The notes under the pieces: generated by a model | What the model saw: only the letters and a program-made list of their open reading frames with translations | The model's database searches: none | What the model was told of the DNA's origin: nothing | Assembly: GCA_036703255.1 (NCBI GenBank) | Contig: DATNPL010000195.1 | Span: 1 to 64,000, forward strand | Reading direction: 5' to 3' | Source of the DNA: Drouetiella sp036703255 | GTDB taxonomy: Bacteria; Cyanobacteriota; Cyanobacteriia; Elainellales; Elainellaceae | Length of the DNA stretch: 64,000 bases | Shown: in pieces, positions 8,529 to 17,572 of the stretch | Layout: the number at the start of each line of letters is the position of its first letter | Position numbering within the stretch: position 1 is the stretch's first letter | Made by a program: the position numbers and the translations under genes

Positions 8529-9043
8529 ATCTATGCGGGTCTGCTTGTAAGCGGGTCTACTTGTTGTTGAGGATGGCAAATTCAGAAAATCTTTTCAGCT
8601 AACTCATCCACCCAGCTAGCTCATCCATAAACCTAAGCAGCGAAAATAGAAGCGCGCCTAAATTTTCTTGAAGAAAATTTAGGCGCGCTTCTTTATGAGC
8701 CTTAACATCTAGCTTCAGCCCAAGACGGAAAATGGCTCTCCTCTTAGCAAAAGAGAGCACAATTCTCGGCGTGAGAATTCTGAGAACACTGTTACAAAGC
8801 TATATCAATAGCCCTTATTTTTCTAAGGATGCGCTAGCGTTAATTTATCCTTATTCAAGTGCCAAGTTGGGATGGGTAAATTGTCCGTCCTAGATTAGGT
8901 ACAAGTTGGAGGCAGGGTTGCAGTCTGGCTTTTGCCGCTACAGAGCTAAAGGCTGCGATCGCAATCTCAGAAAATCCCAGATAGATCTCAGATTTAGCCT
9001 CGCATCAAACTTTTAGTTGCAGTCCGTTGTCAGGAGCAGATTC
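8529..9043. other. Intergenic region upstream of ppsA
   Basis: 515 bp without a gene. It contains imperfect direct repeats of 16 bp (8535-8550 and 8551-8566) and 15 bp (8596-8610 and 8613-8627). An almost unspaced 22-bp palindrome lies at 8648-8692 and may terminate the upstream gene. The last 300 bp must hold the ppsA promoter; I could not pick a convincing one. Confidence 0.5.
8648..8692. repeat. 22-bp perfect palindrome, single-base spacer
   Basis: Positions 8648-8669 are the exact reverse complement of 8671-8692, with only G8670 between. The core reads GCGCGCCTAAATTTTCTT. It lies 120 bp after the stop of the gene at 8043-8528 and may act as a terminator. Such near-perfect palindromes can also form cruciforms. 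Confidence 0.6.
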
Positions 9044-11515
9044 ATGGTTATTGCCCATAAACCCAGCACAAACCCCGTTAGTGAAGGTTCTAGAGAAGAG
9101 GCATTGGTTCTCTGGTTTGAGGAAGTCGGTATTGCAGATATTCACCTGGTGGGTGGCAAGAATGCTTCATTAGGGGAAATGATTGGACAATTGATGGCTC
9201 AAGGGGTAAACGTCCCGACAGGGTTTGCCACCACAGCCTACGCCTTTCGCTACTTCATCGAAAATGCGGGACTAGAGGCGCAGCTACGACAGCTTTTATC
9301 TGACTTGGACGTTAACGATATCCCCAATTTGCAAGAGCGCGGCAAACAAGCGCGATCGCTGGTTTTGCATACGCCCTTTCCGCCAACGCTAGAAAATGCC
9401 ATTACCACTGCCTATGCCCAGCTTTCGCAGCGCTACGGGGTTGAGCAGGGAACGGACAATCTGGATGTGGCAGTTCGGTCTAGCGCGACCGCTGAAGACT
9501 TGCCCGATGCCAGCTTTGCAGGGCAGCAAGAAACCTATCTGAATATTCAAGGCGTGAGTGCGGTGCTAGAGGCTTGTCATCGTTGCTTTGCGTCGCTCTT
9601 TACCGATCGCGCCCTTTCTTACCGCGTGGCTCAAGGCTTTGACCACCTGGACGTGGCGCTGTCTGTGGGCGTGCAAAAAATGGTGCGATCGGACTTGGCT
9701 ACGGCTGGGGTGATGTTTTCGATCGATACTGAAACAGGCTTCAAAAATGCAGCACTGATCACCGCAGCCTATGGCTTAGGAGAAAACGTGGTGCAGGGTG
9801 CTGTGGTGCCAGATGAGTACTACGTCTTTAAGCCAACCCTCAAGACCGGATTTAAGCCGATTCTAGAGAAGCGGCTAGGCAGCAAAGACATGCGGATGGT
9901 GTATGACGAAGCAGGGGGCAAGCTGGTCAAAAATGTCCCCGTTGAGGAGAGCGATCGCCAAAAATTTGCCCTCAGCGATGAGGAAATTCTGACCTTGGCG
10001 CGCTGGGCTTGTGTGATCGAAGATCACTACTCAGGCGTGCATGGCGGCGACACCCCTATGGATATGGAATGGGCAAAAGATGGACACACAGGCCAGCTGT
10101 TTATTGTCCAGGCGCGCCCAGAAACCGTGCAGTCCCGCAAGTCAGGCAATGTCTTGCGCACCTATAAGCTCAAGGATTCTCATCCCCCAGAGCCGCTGTT
10201 TATCGGTCGGGCTGTGGGCGACTTGATTGGTCAGGGTCAGGTACGAATGCTGACCGATGTCGCTCGCTTGGATGAATTTCAAGCGGGGGAAATTCTGGTG
10301 GCCGATAAGACCGATCCCGATTGGGAGCCAATTATGAAAAAAGCTAGCGCCCTCGTTACGAAGCAGGGCGGGCGAACCTGCCATGCGGCGATCATCGCCC
10401 GCGAGTTGGGCATTCCGGCTGTGGTGGGCTGCGGAGATGCGATCGACACTTTGCATGATGGACAGGAAATTACCGTCTCTTGTGCCGACAGCGACGAAGG
10501 CAAAATCTATGGCGGACTGCTGCCTTACGAAGTGGACGAACTGCATTTAGACGACCTGCCTCAAATCCGCACCAAAATTTTGATGAATGTCGGCAACCCT
10601 CAAGAGGCGTTTTCGCTGGCATCTTTACCCTCTAGCGGAGTAGGTCTAGCGCGATCGGAGTTCATTATTGCCAATCAGATCAAAATTCATCCGCTGGCGC
10701 TGATTCACTTCGACCAGCTTCGAGACAAGGGAGCCAAATGGGAGATCTCTCAACTGGCGGCAAACTACGCCTACAAGCCTGATTTCTTTGTCGATAAGCT
10801 GGCTCAGGGGATTGGCAAACTGGCAGCTGCCTTTTACCCCAATCCTGTTATTGTTCGCATGTCTGATCTCAAGAGCAACGAGTATGCCAACCTCATTGGC
10901 GGCAGGCAGTTTGAGCCAGACGAAGAAAATCCAATGCTGGGTTGGCGAGGAGCCTCTCGCTACTATGACCCTAAGTACAGCGAGGCTTTTGGGCTAGAGT
11001 GCAAGGCGATGAAGCGCGTCCGAGACGAGATGGGCTTGACCAATGCCATTCCCATGATTCCGTTTTGCCGCACCCCCGAGGAAGGACGGAAGGTTCTGGC
11101 AGAAATGGCGAAAAATGGGCTGGTACAGGGTGAAAATGGCTTACAGGTCTACGTGATGTGCGAACTACCGAGCAACGTGATCCTAGCCGACGAATTCAGC
11201 GAAATCTTTGATGGTTTCTCGATTGGCTCTAATGATTTGACGCAGCTCACCTTGGGAGTCGATCGCGATTCTTCTTTGGTAGCCCATGTGTTTGATGAGC
11301 GTAGCGAAGCCGTCAAAACAATGGTGCGTGTCGTCATTCAAAAGGCCAAAGCCAAGGGGCGCAAGGTCGGCATTTGCGGTCAAGCACCTAGCGACTACCC
11401 AGAATTTGCTAAGTTCTTGGTAGAGCAGGGCATTGATACCATTAGTCTTAACCCTGACTCTGTGGTGAAGACTCTACTGGCGATCGCCCAAACTGAAGGT
11501 GAGGTATTGACCTGA
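9044..11515 (+). CDS. ppsA: Phosphoenolpyruvate synthase
   Basis: About 823 residues from the ATG at 9044; a TTG at 9017 would add nine residues. It converts pyruvate, ATP and water to PEP, AMP and phosphate. The N-terminal ATP-binding domain has VGGKNASLGEMI and VRSSATAEDLPDASFAGQQETYLN. The central swivelling domain has the phospho-histidine in GGRTCHAAIIARELGIPAVVG. The C-terminal PEP-utilising barrel has GSNDLTQLTLGVDRDS and the catalytic-cysteine motif KVGICGQAPSDYPEF. The length is typical of the family. It stands alone between terminator-like structures. Its product, PEP, is one of the two substrates of the DAHP synthase at the other end of the window. Confidence 0.95.
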   Translation: MVIAHKPSTNPVSEGSREEALVLWFEEVGIADIHLVGGKNASLGEMIGQLMAQGVNVPTGFATTAYAFRYFIENAGLEAQLRQLLSDLDVNDIPNLQERGKQARSLVLHTPFPPTLENAITTAYAQLSQRYGVEQGTDNLDVAVRSSATAEDLPDASFAGQQETYLNIQGVSAVLEACHRCFASLFTDRALSYRVAQGFDHLDVALSVGVQKMVRSDLATAGVMFSIDTETGFKNAALITAAYGLGENVVQGAVVPDEYYVFKPTLKTGFKPILEKRLGSKDMRMVYDEAGGKLVKNVPVEESDRQKFALSDEEILTLARWACVIEDHYSGVHGGDTPMDMEWAKDGHTGQLFIVQARPETVQSRKSGNVLRTYKLKDSHPPEPLFIGRAVGDLIGQGQVRMLTDVARLDEFQAGEILVADKTDPDWEPIMKKASALVTKQGGRTCHAAIIARELGIPAVVGCGDAIDTLHDGQEITVSCADSDEGKIYGGLLPYEVDELHLDDLPQIRTKILMNVGNPQEAFSLASLPSSGVGLARSEFIIANQIKIHPLALIHFDQLRDKGAKWEISQLAANYAYKPDFFVDKLAQGIGKLAAAFYPNPVIVRMSDLKSNEYANLIGGRQFEPDEENPMLGWRGASRYYDPKYSEAFGLECKAMKRVRDEMGLTNAIPMIPFCRTPEEGRKVLAEMAKNGLVQGENGLQVYVMCELPSNVILADEFSEIFDGFSIGSNDLTQLTLGVDRDSSLVAHVFDERSEAVKTMVRVVIQKAKAKGRKVGICGQAPSDYPEFAKFLVEQGIDTISLNPDSVVKTLLAIAQTEGEVLT

Positions 11516-11585
11516 TCCAACTCCGTACACAACGTCTTAGCTGTATTCACAGCGGTTAGAACGACTGCGAAGGCATCAATACAAG

Positions 11586-11617
11586 ATCATGTGTCACGAT
11601 TGTGACACATGATTTTT
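11586..11617 (+). terminator. Intrinsic terminator of ppsA
   Basis: A perfect 12-bp stem, ATCATGTGTCAC / GTGACACATGAT (11586-11597 and 11602-11613) with loop GATT, is followed by a T run. It begins 70 bp after the ppsA stop. The rest of 11516-11889 holds no gene; it is AT-rich and probably carries the promoter of the following kinase. The stem contains TCAC-N4-GTGA, the inverse of a CRP half-site arrangement, so I prefer terminator. Confidence 0.75.
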
Positions 11618-11889
11618 CACTTAAAATTAAGACAGACCATAAGAAAGTCACCGTCTTTCACGACAAAACCTTAAGGTGTTAATGAGATGTTTATCTTGTT
11701 GAAATACGGCTTTCATCTCGTTTTTCTTGCGCTTTAAGTAAGTTTCACAAAAAGTTAATTAAGCTACTGCACAATTTTTTGTGATAGATAATTGTGTAGC
11801 AGAGTGAACTTTTCCGGCAGTCTTGTCGGTCTAGAAAGGGTGGTGTCTATCAAGAGGCTGAATTAGGTTAATTCTAATTCGGCTTTGCT

Positions 11890-14034
11890 GTGGCTATTAA
11901 GCAACCATATTTTTTCCCCCTTTCTCATACAAGCCCATTGATCATCCACAAACTTCGCAACTCCAACAAAGGCTATAGGCAGAAGACAGCGCTGCTGCGA
12001 CGTATTGTCGATCGCATCCGCACCTCCCTAGAGCTAAACGTTATTCTCCAAGCTGTGTTAGACGAGGTGGCAACGTTGCTGCACCTCGATCGCTGCCTGT
12101 TTTTCTGGTACTTTCAAGACAGCCAGCACATTCAGGTGGTCTGTGAACACAGTAAAGATGGCAGTCTTCGCTACAGAGCAGAATATGCTCTAGCCGAGTT
12201 AGGAACAATTGCGCCTTGGGTGCAGGCTGGGGAAGCCAACGTCAGTCTCGACGGCGTTACGCTTGAGATGTTGGGTGCGCCTGTCAGTCTTCTGATCCCT
12301 GTTAATGGGGAAGAGGGAGCCAGCGGATTTATCGTTTGCCTGGGCGATCGCCATCCGCGTTGGCGTACCTCAGAAGTAGATTTCATGCAGGCAGTGGCCC
12401 AGTGCCTAGAAATCGCGATTCGACAAACTCAGCTCTATGAACAAACCTGCCAGCAGGCTCAACAGGAGCAGTTAATTAACCAAATTACGACGCTAACGCG
12501 CCAAAGCTTTGACCTCAACACCATCCTGACGACGGCGATCGCCCAGTTGCTAGAGGCGTTGGAGATCGATCGCTGTCTGGTACATTTAATCGAGGACTCC
12601 AATGAAGCCTCTATTGTGGGGCTGCCTGGGGCAGAGGCTTTGCCCCCTGTCTCTCGGCGGCGGCATCTTTATGAAATCTGCCGTCCTCCGTTGGCTTCTT
12701 CAATTGATAGCTTTAATACCCACGGGCCAATTACTCAATGGGTCATTCAGCATCGCGAGGCTGTAGCGATCGCTGACATCACTCAAGATCCGCGAATCGG
12801 CGCTTCCAACCCCGAGTATGAGATGGCGCAAATCAAGTCTTCTCTGGTGGTTCCGGTGCAAGCCGATGAGCAGATCCACGCCATCCTTTATCTCAATCAA
12901 TGCTTTCAGACGCGCCGCTGGTCAAAGGGCGATCGCAAACTTGCCCAAGCGGTTGCCGATCAAGTAGCAATTTCAATTCAGCAAGCGCATCTCTACGACC
13001 AAATGCAGCAACAGGCTAGCGCTAGCGCCACCCAGGCAAGGCATTTAGCTGAAGCCTTATATAATCTCCGGCAAACCCAGACTCAGCTTATCCACAGCGA
13101 GAAAATATCTAGCTTGGGGCAACTTGTAGCTGGGTTAGCCCATGAGATGAACAACCCCATTAGCTTTATCTACGGCAACATTCCCTACATTGAACGCTAC
13201 ATCGAAGATCTAGTGTTTTTGATGCAGTGCTATCAAACCCGCAATCCGCAAATTGCGGAAGAATGCCACGATATCGTTGGGGCAATTGACCTAGACTTTG
13301 TTATGCAAGACTTGCCGCGCACGCTCCATTCCGTAAAGGTGGGCGCGACTCGCATTCGAGAAATTGTTCAATCTCTGCGGAGCTTTGCCCATGTCGATCA
13401 GACCCAGCGCTGCCCCGTTAATCTGCACCAAGCGCTGGAACAAGCGCTAACCTCGTTGAGTTCTCAAATCCTGCCCGACATTCAGCTTGTGCGCCAGTAC
13501 GGTGAAATCTCGACTATTCTAGGCTATCCAGAACTCTTGCATCAGGTACTGCTCAATGTGTTGATCAACGCGATCGAAGCCTTGAGTTCTCCTGGCAGTC
13601 CAGCAGCAGAGCCAACCCTTAAGCACATCACCATCACCACCTGCCCTAGCTCAGATCTGGAGACGGCTGAACCCTGGGTTAGGCTGACGATCGCTGACAA
13701 CGGCTGTGGTATTCCTGCCCATGTTCAGTCGAAGATCTTTGATCCCTTCTTCACCACCAAAGATGTCGGACAAGGCACAGGGTTAGGGCTTGCCATTAGC
13801 TATCATGCGATCGTCAATCAGCACCAAGGACGACTCAGCATTCAGTCTGCCTCTCATCAAGGCACTGAGTGCATCATCGAACTTCCAGTCAAGCCTGCTC
13901 AAAATCAGTTCCGGCGGCATAGCCTGTTTTCTCAGGGATCAGAGAGCAACATTGAGCCGCCGTTCAACCCGGTTTCCCAGCCGATACCGCAACAGCCCTC
14001 AGCAGGCTTCAGCCAGGGGCAAGATGAGAGCTAA
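11890..14034 (+). CDS. Cytoplasmic double-GAF sensor histidine kinase
   Basis: 714 residues from a GTG start. The first GAF domain (about 45-185) has LDRCLFFWYFQD; the second (about 200-365) has EIDRCLVHLIED. The HisKA-like segment is EKISSLGQLVAGLAHEMNNPISF (about 401-423), with the phospho-histidine in AHEMNNP. The HATPase has NVLINAIEAL, DNGCGIP and GQGTGLGLAIS. There is no membrane helix, so it senses a cytoplasmic signal. The GAF domains lack an obvious CH bilin-attachment motif, so I do not call it a phytochrome-like receptor. No response regulator is adjacent. It is convergent with gvpK, with only 9 bp between the stops. Confidence 0.9.
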   Translation: MAIKQPYFFPLSHTSPLIIHKLRNSNKGYRQKTALLRRIVDRIRTSLELNVILQAVLDEVATLLHLDRCLFFWYFQDSQHIQVVCEHSKDGSLRYRAEYALAELGTIAPWVQAGEANVSLDGVTLEMLGAPVSLLIPVNGEEGASGFIVCLGDRHPRWRTSEVDFMQAVAQCLEIAIRQTQLYEQTCQQAQQEQLINQITTLTRQSFDLNTILTTAIAQLLEALEIDRCLVHLIEDSNEASIVGLPGAEALPPVSRRRHLYEICRPPLASSIDSFNTHGPITQWVIQHREAVAIADITQDPRIGASNPEYEMAQIKSSLVVPVQADEQIHAILYLNQCFQTRRWSKGDRKLAQAVADQVAISIQQAHLYDQMQQQASASATQARHLAEALYNLRQTQTQLIHSEKISSLGQLVAGLAHEMNNPISFIYGNIPYIERYIEDLVFLMQCYQTRNPQIAEECHDIVGAIDLDFVMQDLPRTLHSVKVGATRIREIVQSLRSFAHVDQTQRCPVNLHQALEQALTSLSSQILPDIQLVRQYGEISTILGYPELLHQVLLNVLINAIEALSSPGSPAAEPTLKHITITTCPSSDLETAEPWVRLTIADNGCGIPAHVQSKIFDPFFTTKDVGQGTGLGLAISYHAIVNQHQGRLSIQSASHQGTECIIELPVKPAQNQFRRHSLFSQGSESNIEPPFNPVSQPIPQQPSAGFSQGQDES

Positions 14035-14043
14035 AGCCGTGGC

Positions 14044-14508
14044 CTAAATGGGTTTTGAGGTCAGGACGAGCCGCAGTTTGGCATGAATTAAGTTGAGCTG
14101 TGCCAACCCTAAGTCAACCTCACCTTCCAAGACGACTCCGGTGTTTAGAAGGCGATCGAGCAGTTCTAAAATCGTTGGGTTGGCAGAATTTGTGCCGGGA
14201 TAGTAGCCGCCCGCCTTGGGCAGCAGCGTGCCAATTTCTCCTAAATCAATGTTTAGATCGGCAGGATCTACCTCAAAAATTTCGCAGAGATTAACTACCT
14301 GTTCTTCTAGCTTCCGCAAGCTTTCGGCAGCGCGATCGAGATCGGCATCTTCCAGTTCTCCCGCCTCCATACGACGGATGACCTGAGCCTCCATGAGCTG
14401 ACGCACTAGCTCTACCACTGTCAGCAGTAGCGGAGCCAATCCCTGATCTTTCAGAGAGGGCGTTATCGAATTCGGTATGACATCCAGTGGCGCATCAGAA
14501 GCATTCAT
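14044..14508 (-). CDS. gvpK: Gas vesicle protein GvpK
   Basis: 154 residues from an ATG. The core matches GvpK: GLAPLLLTVVELVRQLMEAQVIRRMEAG, the repeated LEDADLDRAAESLRKLEEQ, and the C-terminal LLDRLLNTGVVLEGEVDLGLAQLNLIHAKLRL, which resembles the GvpA fold motif. GvpK is a minor assembly or structural factor for gas vesicles. It is the last gene of the gvpA-C-N-J-K series here, separated from gvpJ by 144 bp that include a long hairpin. It ends 9 bp from the stop of a convergent kinase, so any terminator must lie inside that gene. Confidence 0.92.
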   Translation of the reverse strand: MNASDAPLDVIPNSITPSLKDQGLAPLLLTVVELVRQLMEAQVIRRMEAGELEDADLDRAAESLRKLEEQVVNLCEIFEVDPADLNIDLGEIGTLLPKAGGYYPGTNSANPTILELLDRLLNTGVVLEGEVDLGLAQLNLIHAKLRLVLTSKPI

Positions 14509-14570
14509 ACGTCCTACGATATCGCTTCTGCCAACAATTGACGGTAGTCCTCAAAGAGCAATGATTTGAG

Positions 14571-14618
14571 CAATGAGTTTTGATGGATAAGCTTCGCCTG
14601 TCCATCAAAACATCATTG
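14571..14618 (-). other. Long hairpin between gvpJ and gvpK
   Basis: An inverted repeat pairs CAATGA-GTTTTGATGGA (14571-14587) with TCCATCAAAAC-A-TCATTG (14601-14618), with one bulged base and a loop of about 13 nt. No U-run follows on the minus strand, so it looks more like an RNA-processing or attenuation element setting gvpK levels than a full terminator. Confidence 0.55.
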
Positions 14619-14652
14619 CCTGAATCTACAACTCAATTTATAGTCCCCAGAA

Positions 14653-14991
14653 TTAAGCTTCTTGGGCAGCTCGGAGCGATCGCAGTTCGACTTCCAAGCT
14701 TTCGACACGCTCTAGCAGTTTCTGATTGACCTCTGTAAGCTGGCGAGACTGAGTGCTAAGAAACGGATCGCTTTCCCACCAGTTGATGCCCATCTCTTTA
14801 GCCTTATCGACTGAGGAAATGAGCAGCCGAATCCGAATACTCAGCAGTTCTGTCGAGCCAACCGAGACAGAGATATCGCCCGCAATCACAATTCCTTTGT
14901 CTAGCACCCGCTCTAGCACATCTGCTAGGGTCGAGCCTGACGTAGAGGTCGCAATTGTCCGGTTAGGTTGGGTGGCAGAAGAGAAGGTCAT
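14653..14991 (-). CDS. gvpJ: Gas vesicle protein GvpJ (GvpA family)
   Basis: 112 residues from an ATG. Residues 19-80 carry the GvpA-family signature: LADVLERVLDKGIVIAGDISVSVGSTELLSIRIRLLISSVDKA. A Trp-containing segment (NWWESDPF) and a C-terminal coiled-coil helix (about 85-110, LTEVNQKLLERVESLEVELRSL) follow. The longer C-terminus and the ISVSVGSTELLS variant separate GvpJ from GvpA. GvpJ is a minor shell or tip component needed for assembly. It lies 55 bp after gvpN on the same strand. Confidence 0.92.
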   Translation of the reverse strand: MTFSSATQPNRTIATSTSGSTLADVLERVLDKGIVIAGDISVSVGSTELLSIRIRLLISSVDKAKEMGINWWESDPFLSTQSRQLTEVNQKLLERVESLEVELRSLRAAQEA

Positions 14992-15046
14992 GGTGGAGGC
15001 CGTTAGAGGAGTGAGGGCAACTTATCCTGAGCATTCAGCAATAGCG

Positions 15047-16258
15047 CTATTTTTTCCGAGGTTTGTGGGCGATCGCGAAAGCCGAGCCAGAAGTTTGAGG
15101 GGGAAAGTTCTCTACTGGGCTGTTGCTGCTGCCAACAGATTCTCGGCTTTCAGAAGGCAACTCAAGGTCGCTTGAGCCATTATCGTCCACAACAGCAGTC
15201 AGCTCAAATTCATCAGCAGGTTCTGCCTCGGCGGCTGCGCTCTTGGGGATGATGCGCGCTTGGGGAGCATGGTCAATGGCTAATCCTGAAGCCGCGACCT
15301 CGTTAGGGCTTGCAGCAGCGATCGGATCAGAAACAAGATGCCCCTGATTCACCTGATGAGACTGCATCACATCCGCCTGAATCATTTCATTGAAAATATT
15401 CCACAAAATGCTAGTCGCCTCATCGATAGGCAAACCCGCACGCGAAAGCAAAATATCTTGACAGACATCCCGAAATTCAGAATTTTCGGGCATGACTAAA
15501 ATTTCATGCTCAAGACAAATCTTGGACAGCATAAGGGACGATCGCAGTCCAGAGGCTTTTTCATTTCCGGTACGTGTCCGAAAGGCTTTCACCAGACGAA
15601 TGATAATCAGCGCACTTTCGCGATCGATTCCCGTTTTATGAGCGGCAATCTCCTGCTGGGTCAGCTCATCTGGCTCAGGCATATTGATCGTCACCAGGCG
15701 ATCGAGCAAAGCATCCTGAGTGGCATGCACACCGCAGTATTCTTCAGGATTAGACGTAAAGATCGCCCTAAAGTGGGGGCTGACGCGAATATACTCACTC
15801 CGATTGTTGTTTGGCGGCAGCACCAGGAGCTTTTCTTCTAGCGCCGATAGCAAAACATTATTCACCTCTGGGCGAGAACGATTGAACTCGTCATAGACAA
15901 GCGTGAATCCCTCGCGGCAGGCTAGCGTCAGGCGAGAATCAACCCAATGCTGACGCATTTCATCTTCAACCTTGACAACACTGTGGATGTAGTTGTCCAC
16001 TACTTTTTTGCGGGTATAGCCTGTCTGGTTGCCGATCAAATCAGAGGTTTTAAATTCGTCATCCCCAAAGATCAGCATGATCGGCCGAGCCATGAGGTCA
16101 GCTAGGTGCAGGGCAAGGGTGGTTTTTCCGGTTCCGGCTGCACCGCGCAAATGAACCGAATAGCCTGACTGTAAATAGCGAAAGGCGCGTAGGGCAACTC
16201 GCTCGACGGCGGGCGTAGCAACAAACTGTCGGGGGCTGGCTTTAAGAACAGTGGTCAC
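15047..16258 (-). CDS. gvpN: Gas vesicle AAA+ ATPase GvpN
   Basis: 403 residues from a GTG start with a good ribosome-binding site (AAGGAAG). Walker A is GAAGTGKT (39-46), Walker B is FTLVYDEFNR (about 118-127), and a MoxR-like sensor is IFTSNPEEYCG (about 167-176). GvpN is a MoxR-type AAA+ protein that remodels or activates the growing vesicle. The conserved part ends near residue 298. After it comes a tail of about 100 residues rich in Ala, Ser, Glu and Pro, ending in KPRKK, which looks disordered. This tail makes the protein longer than the roughly 300-350 residues I expect. gvpJ follows and gvpC precedes. Confidence 0.93.
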   Translation of the reverse strand: MTTVLKASPRQFVATPAVERVALRAFRYLQSGYSVHLRGAAGTGKTTLALHLADLMARPIMLIFGDDEFKTSDLIGNQTGYTRKKVVDNYIHSVVKVEDEMRQHWVDSRLTLACREGFTLVYDEFNRSRPEVNNVLLSALEEKLLVLPPNNNRSEYIRVSPHFRAIFTSNPEEYCGVHATQDALLDRLVTINMPEPDELTQQEIAAHKTGIDRESALIIIRLVKAFRTRTGNEKASGLRSSLMLSKICLEHEILVMPENSEFRDVCQDILLSRAGLPIDEATSILWNIFNEMIQADVMQSHQVNQGHLVSDPIAAASPNEVAASGLAIDHAPQARIIPKSAAAEAEPADEFELTAVVDDNGSSDLELPSESRESVGSSNSPVENFPPQTSGSAFAIAHKPRKK

Positions 16259-16328
16259 AACCGGACTTCCTTATAGGTGAAGGGGGCAGAGGCTAGAAGT
16301 CAAACATTTTCAAAATCGCAATTCAAAA

Positions 16329-17492
16329 TCATCCATTGCTTTGCAGGCGATCGCTCTGCAAGAGATAAAGCCGATTGCGCTGAACGACTAGACCTTGTTT
16401 GATTAGCGATCGCAAGGCTTCAACAGCCTGAAATCGATTGATACCGATCGCCGTCTCAATTTCCGTCAGACGCGCACCCTGCGTATGCTCAATGTGCTGG
16501 TAAATCTGCTGTTCCAAGAGGGATAACTCCTTTGTGGCCAAGGAGGGAACTGGAGTGAGCAAAGACATCGCTGTGGGTACAGCGGCAGGAGCAGCAACGG
16601 CAGGCTGAGGGGCTATTTCGGCTGGGGTGGCTGGCTTAGCGGGCGTTACGGCCTGAAGTGCAATCGGCTTGACAGGGCTTGTGGCTAGGACGGCTGGATT
16701 GCCTCCCGAGCTTTTAGGTTGAGGGGCTGTGAGCGACTGAAGAAGCGGCTGAGCCTGAGGCTCTGTGCCGACCTGACCCCAAACCGATCGCCGCACATCT
16801 GCATAAATAGAGCGTAGCTCTGTCCGAAATTCTGCTAGCTGAGCGAACAGGGCTTCGGTTTCGGCAAGACGACGATCGCGCCCCTCCTGAAGCTGCTGTT
16901 GAATTTGCTGCGATCGAACTTGCCGGGACTGAGCCAGTTCACTCAAGTAAGTTTGCACTTCAAAATGCAGCACTTCAATGTAGTTGCTCAACTCCTGCAT
17001 CAGTTCTATCTGGTTCTGGATACGCTCCTGACGGTGGGCTTGCAGTTTGTCCTGAGTTTCGGTGCGCAAAAGCTGAATCTGCTGCTGCAAGTTTTCTCGA
17101 AGCAGCGCTGTTGATTCATTTAGGCTGGTGTGAAACTCGCTCAACTCTTGAAAAAGCTGCTGAGCCATCAGGGCGCGATCGGCAGTCTGCATTGACAGTA
17201 GTTCCGCTGTTTGCTGCCGTAAAAGCTGAGTAGAGCGGCAGAGCTGTTGCGTAAGCTGCATGGCTTGCTCTTGGCGCTGAATGCTAACTTGTGAAAGAAA
17301 ATCTTGGGTCTCTTGCTGGAGCTGCGCCTGAAATTGCTGGAGATTGTGTCGCAAGACGATCGCGCTATCTTGGCGCGTTTGCTGAAAGCGATCGAGCTTG
17401 ACGCGAATCTGCTGTTGCCGCTGGGCTAGAGTCTGCTGGCGCTGCTGGCGCTGCTGTTGCCAGGAGGCTTGAAGAGAAGTTACAGGAGACAT
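16329..17492 (-). CDS. gvpC: Gas vesicle protein GvpC with winged-helix-like C-terminus
   Basis: 387 residues from an ATG. Residues 1-235 are Gln/Arg-rich helical repeats of about 33 residues, the GvpC type that wraps the outside of the GvpA shell (for example FLSQVSIQRQEQAMQLTQQL, LFQELSEFHTSLNE, LFAQLAEFRTELRSIYADV). Residues 240-320 are a Pro/Ala linker. Residues 322-380 (LSLLEQQIYQHIEHTQGARL, TEIETAIGINRFQAVEAL, RSLIKQGLVVQRNRLYLL) look like a compact winged helix with a recognition helix and a beta wing. Classical GvpC proteins lack such a domain. The gene lies between gvpA and gvpN as expected. Confidence 0.88.
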   Translation of the reverse strand: MSPVTSLQASWQQQRQQRQQTLAQRQQQIRVKLDRFQQTRQDSAIVLRHNLQQFQAQLQQETQDFLSQVSIQRQEQAMQLTQQLCRSTQLLRQQTAELLSMQTADRALMAQQLFQELSEFHTSLNESTALLRENLQQQIQLLRTETQDKLQAHRQERIQNQIELMQELSNYIEVLHFEVQTYLSELAQSRQVRSQQIQQQLQEGRDRRLAETEALFAQLAEFRTELRSIYADVRRSVWGQVGTEPQAQPLLQSLTAPQPKSSGGNPAVLATSPVKPIALQAVTPAKPATPAEIAPQPAVAAPAAVPTAMSLLTPVPSLATKELSLLEQQIYQHIEHTQGARLTEIETAIGINRFQAVEALRSLIKQGLVVQRNRLYLLQSDRLQSNG

Positions 17493-17572
17493 GGCAGGAA
17501 GAACGGGTGTAGAAAATGGGGTGAGGAAGTGCGGTGCCCTGAGCGCAAGTTCAACTTTTCGCCTATCCGGCG

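Noticed and set aside
11586..11613. Perfect palindrome considered as a CRP (SyCRP1) binding site
   Set aside because: The half-sites are inverted (TCAC-N4-GTGA instead of TGTGA-N6-TCACA), and a T-run follows, which fits a terminator.
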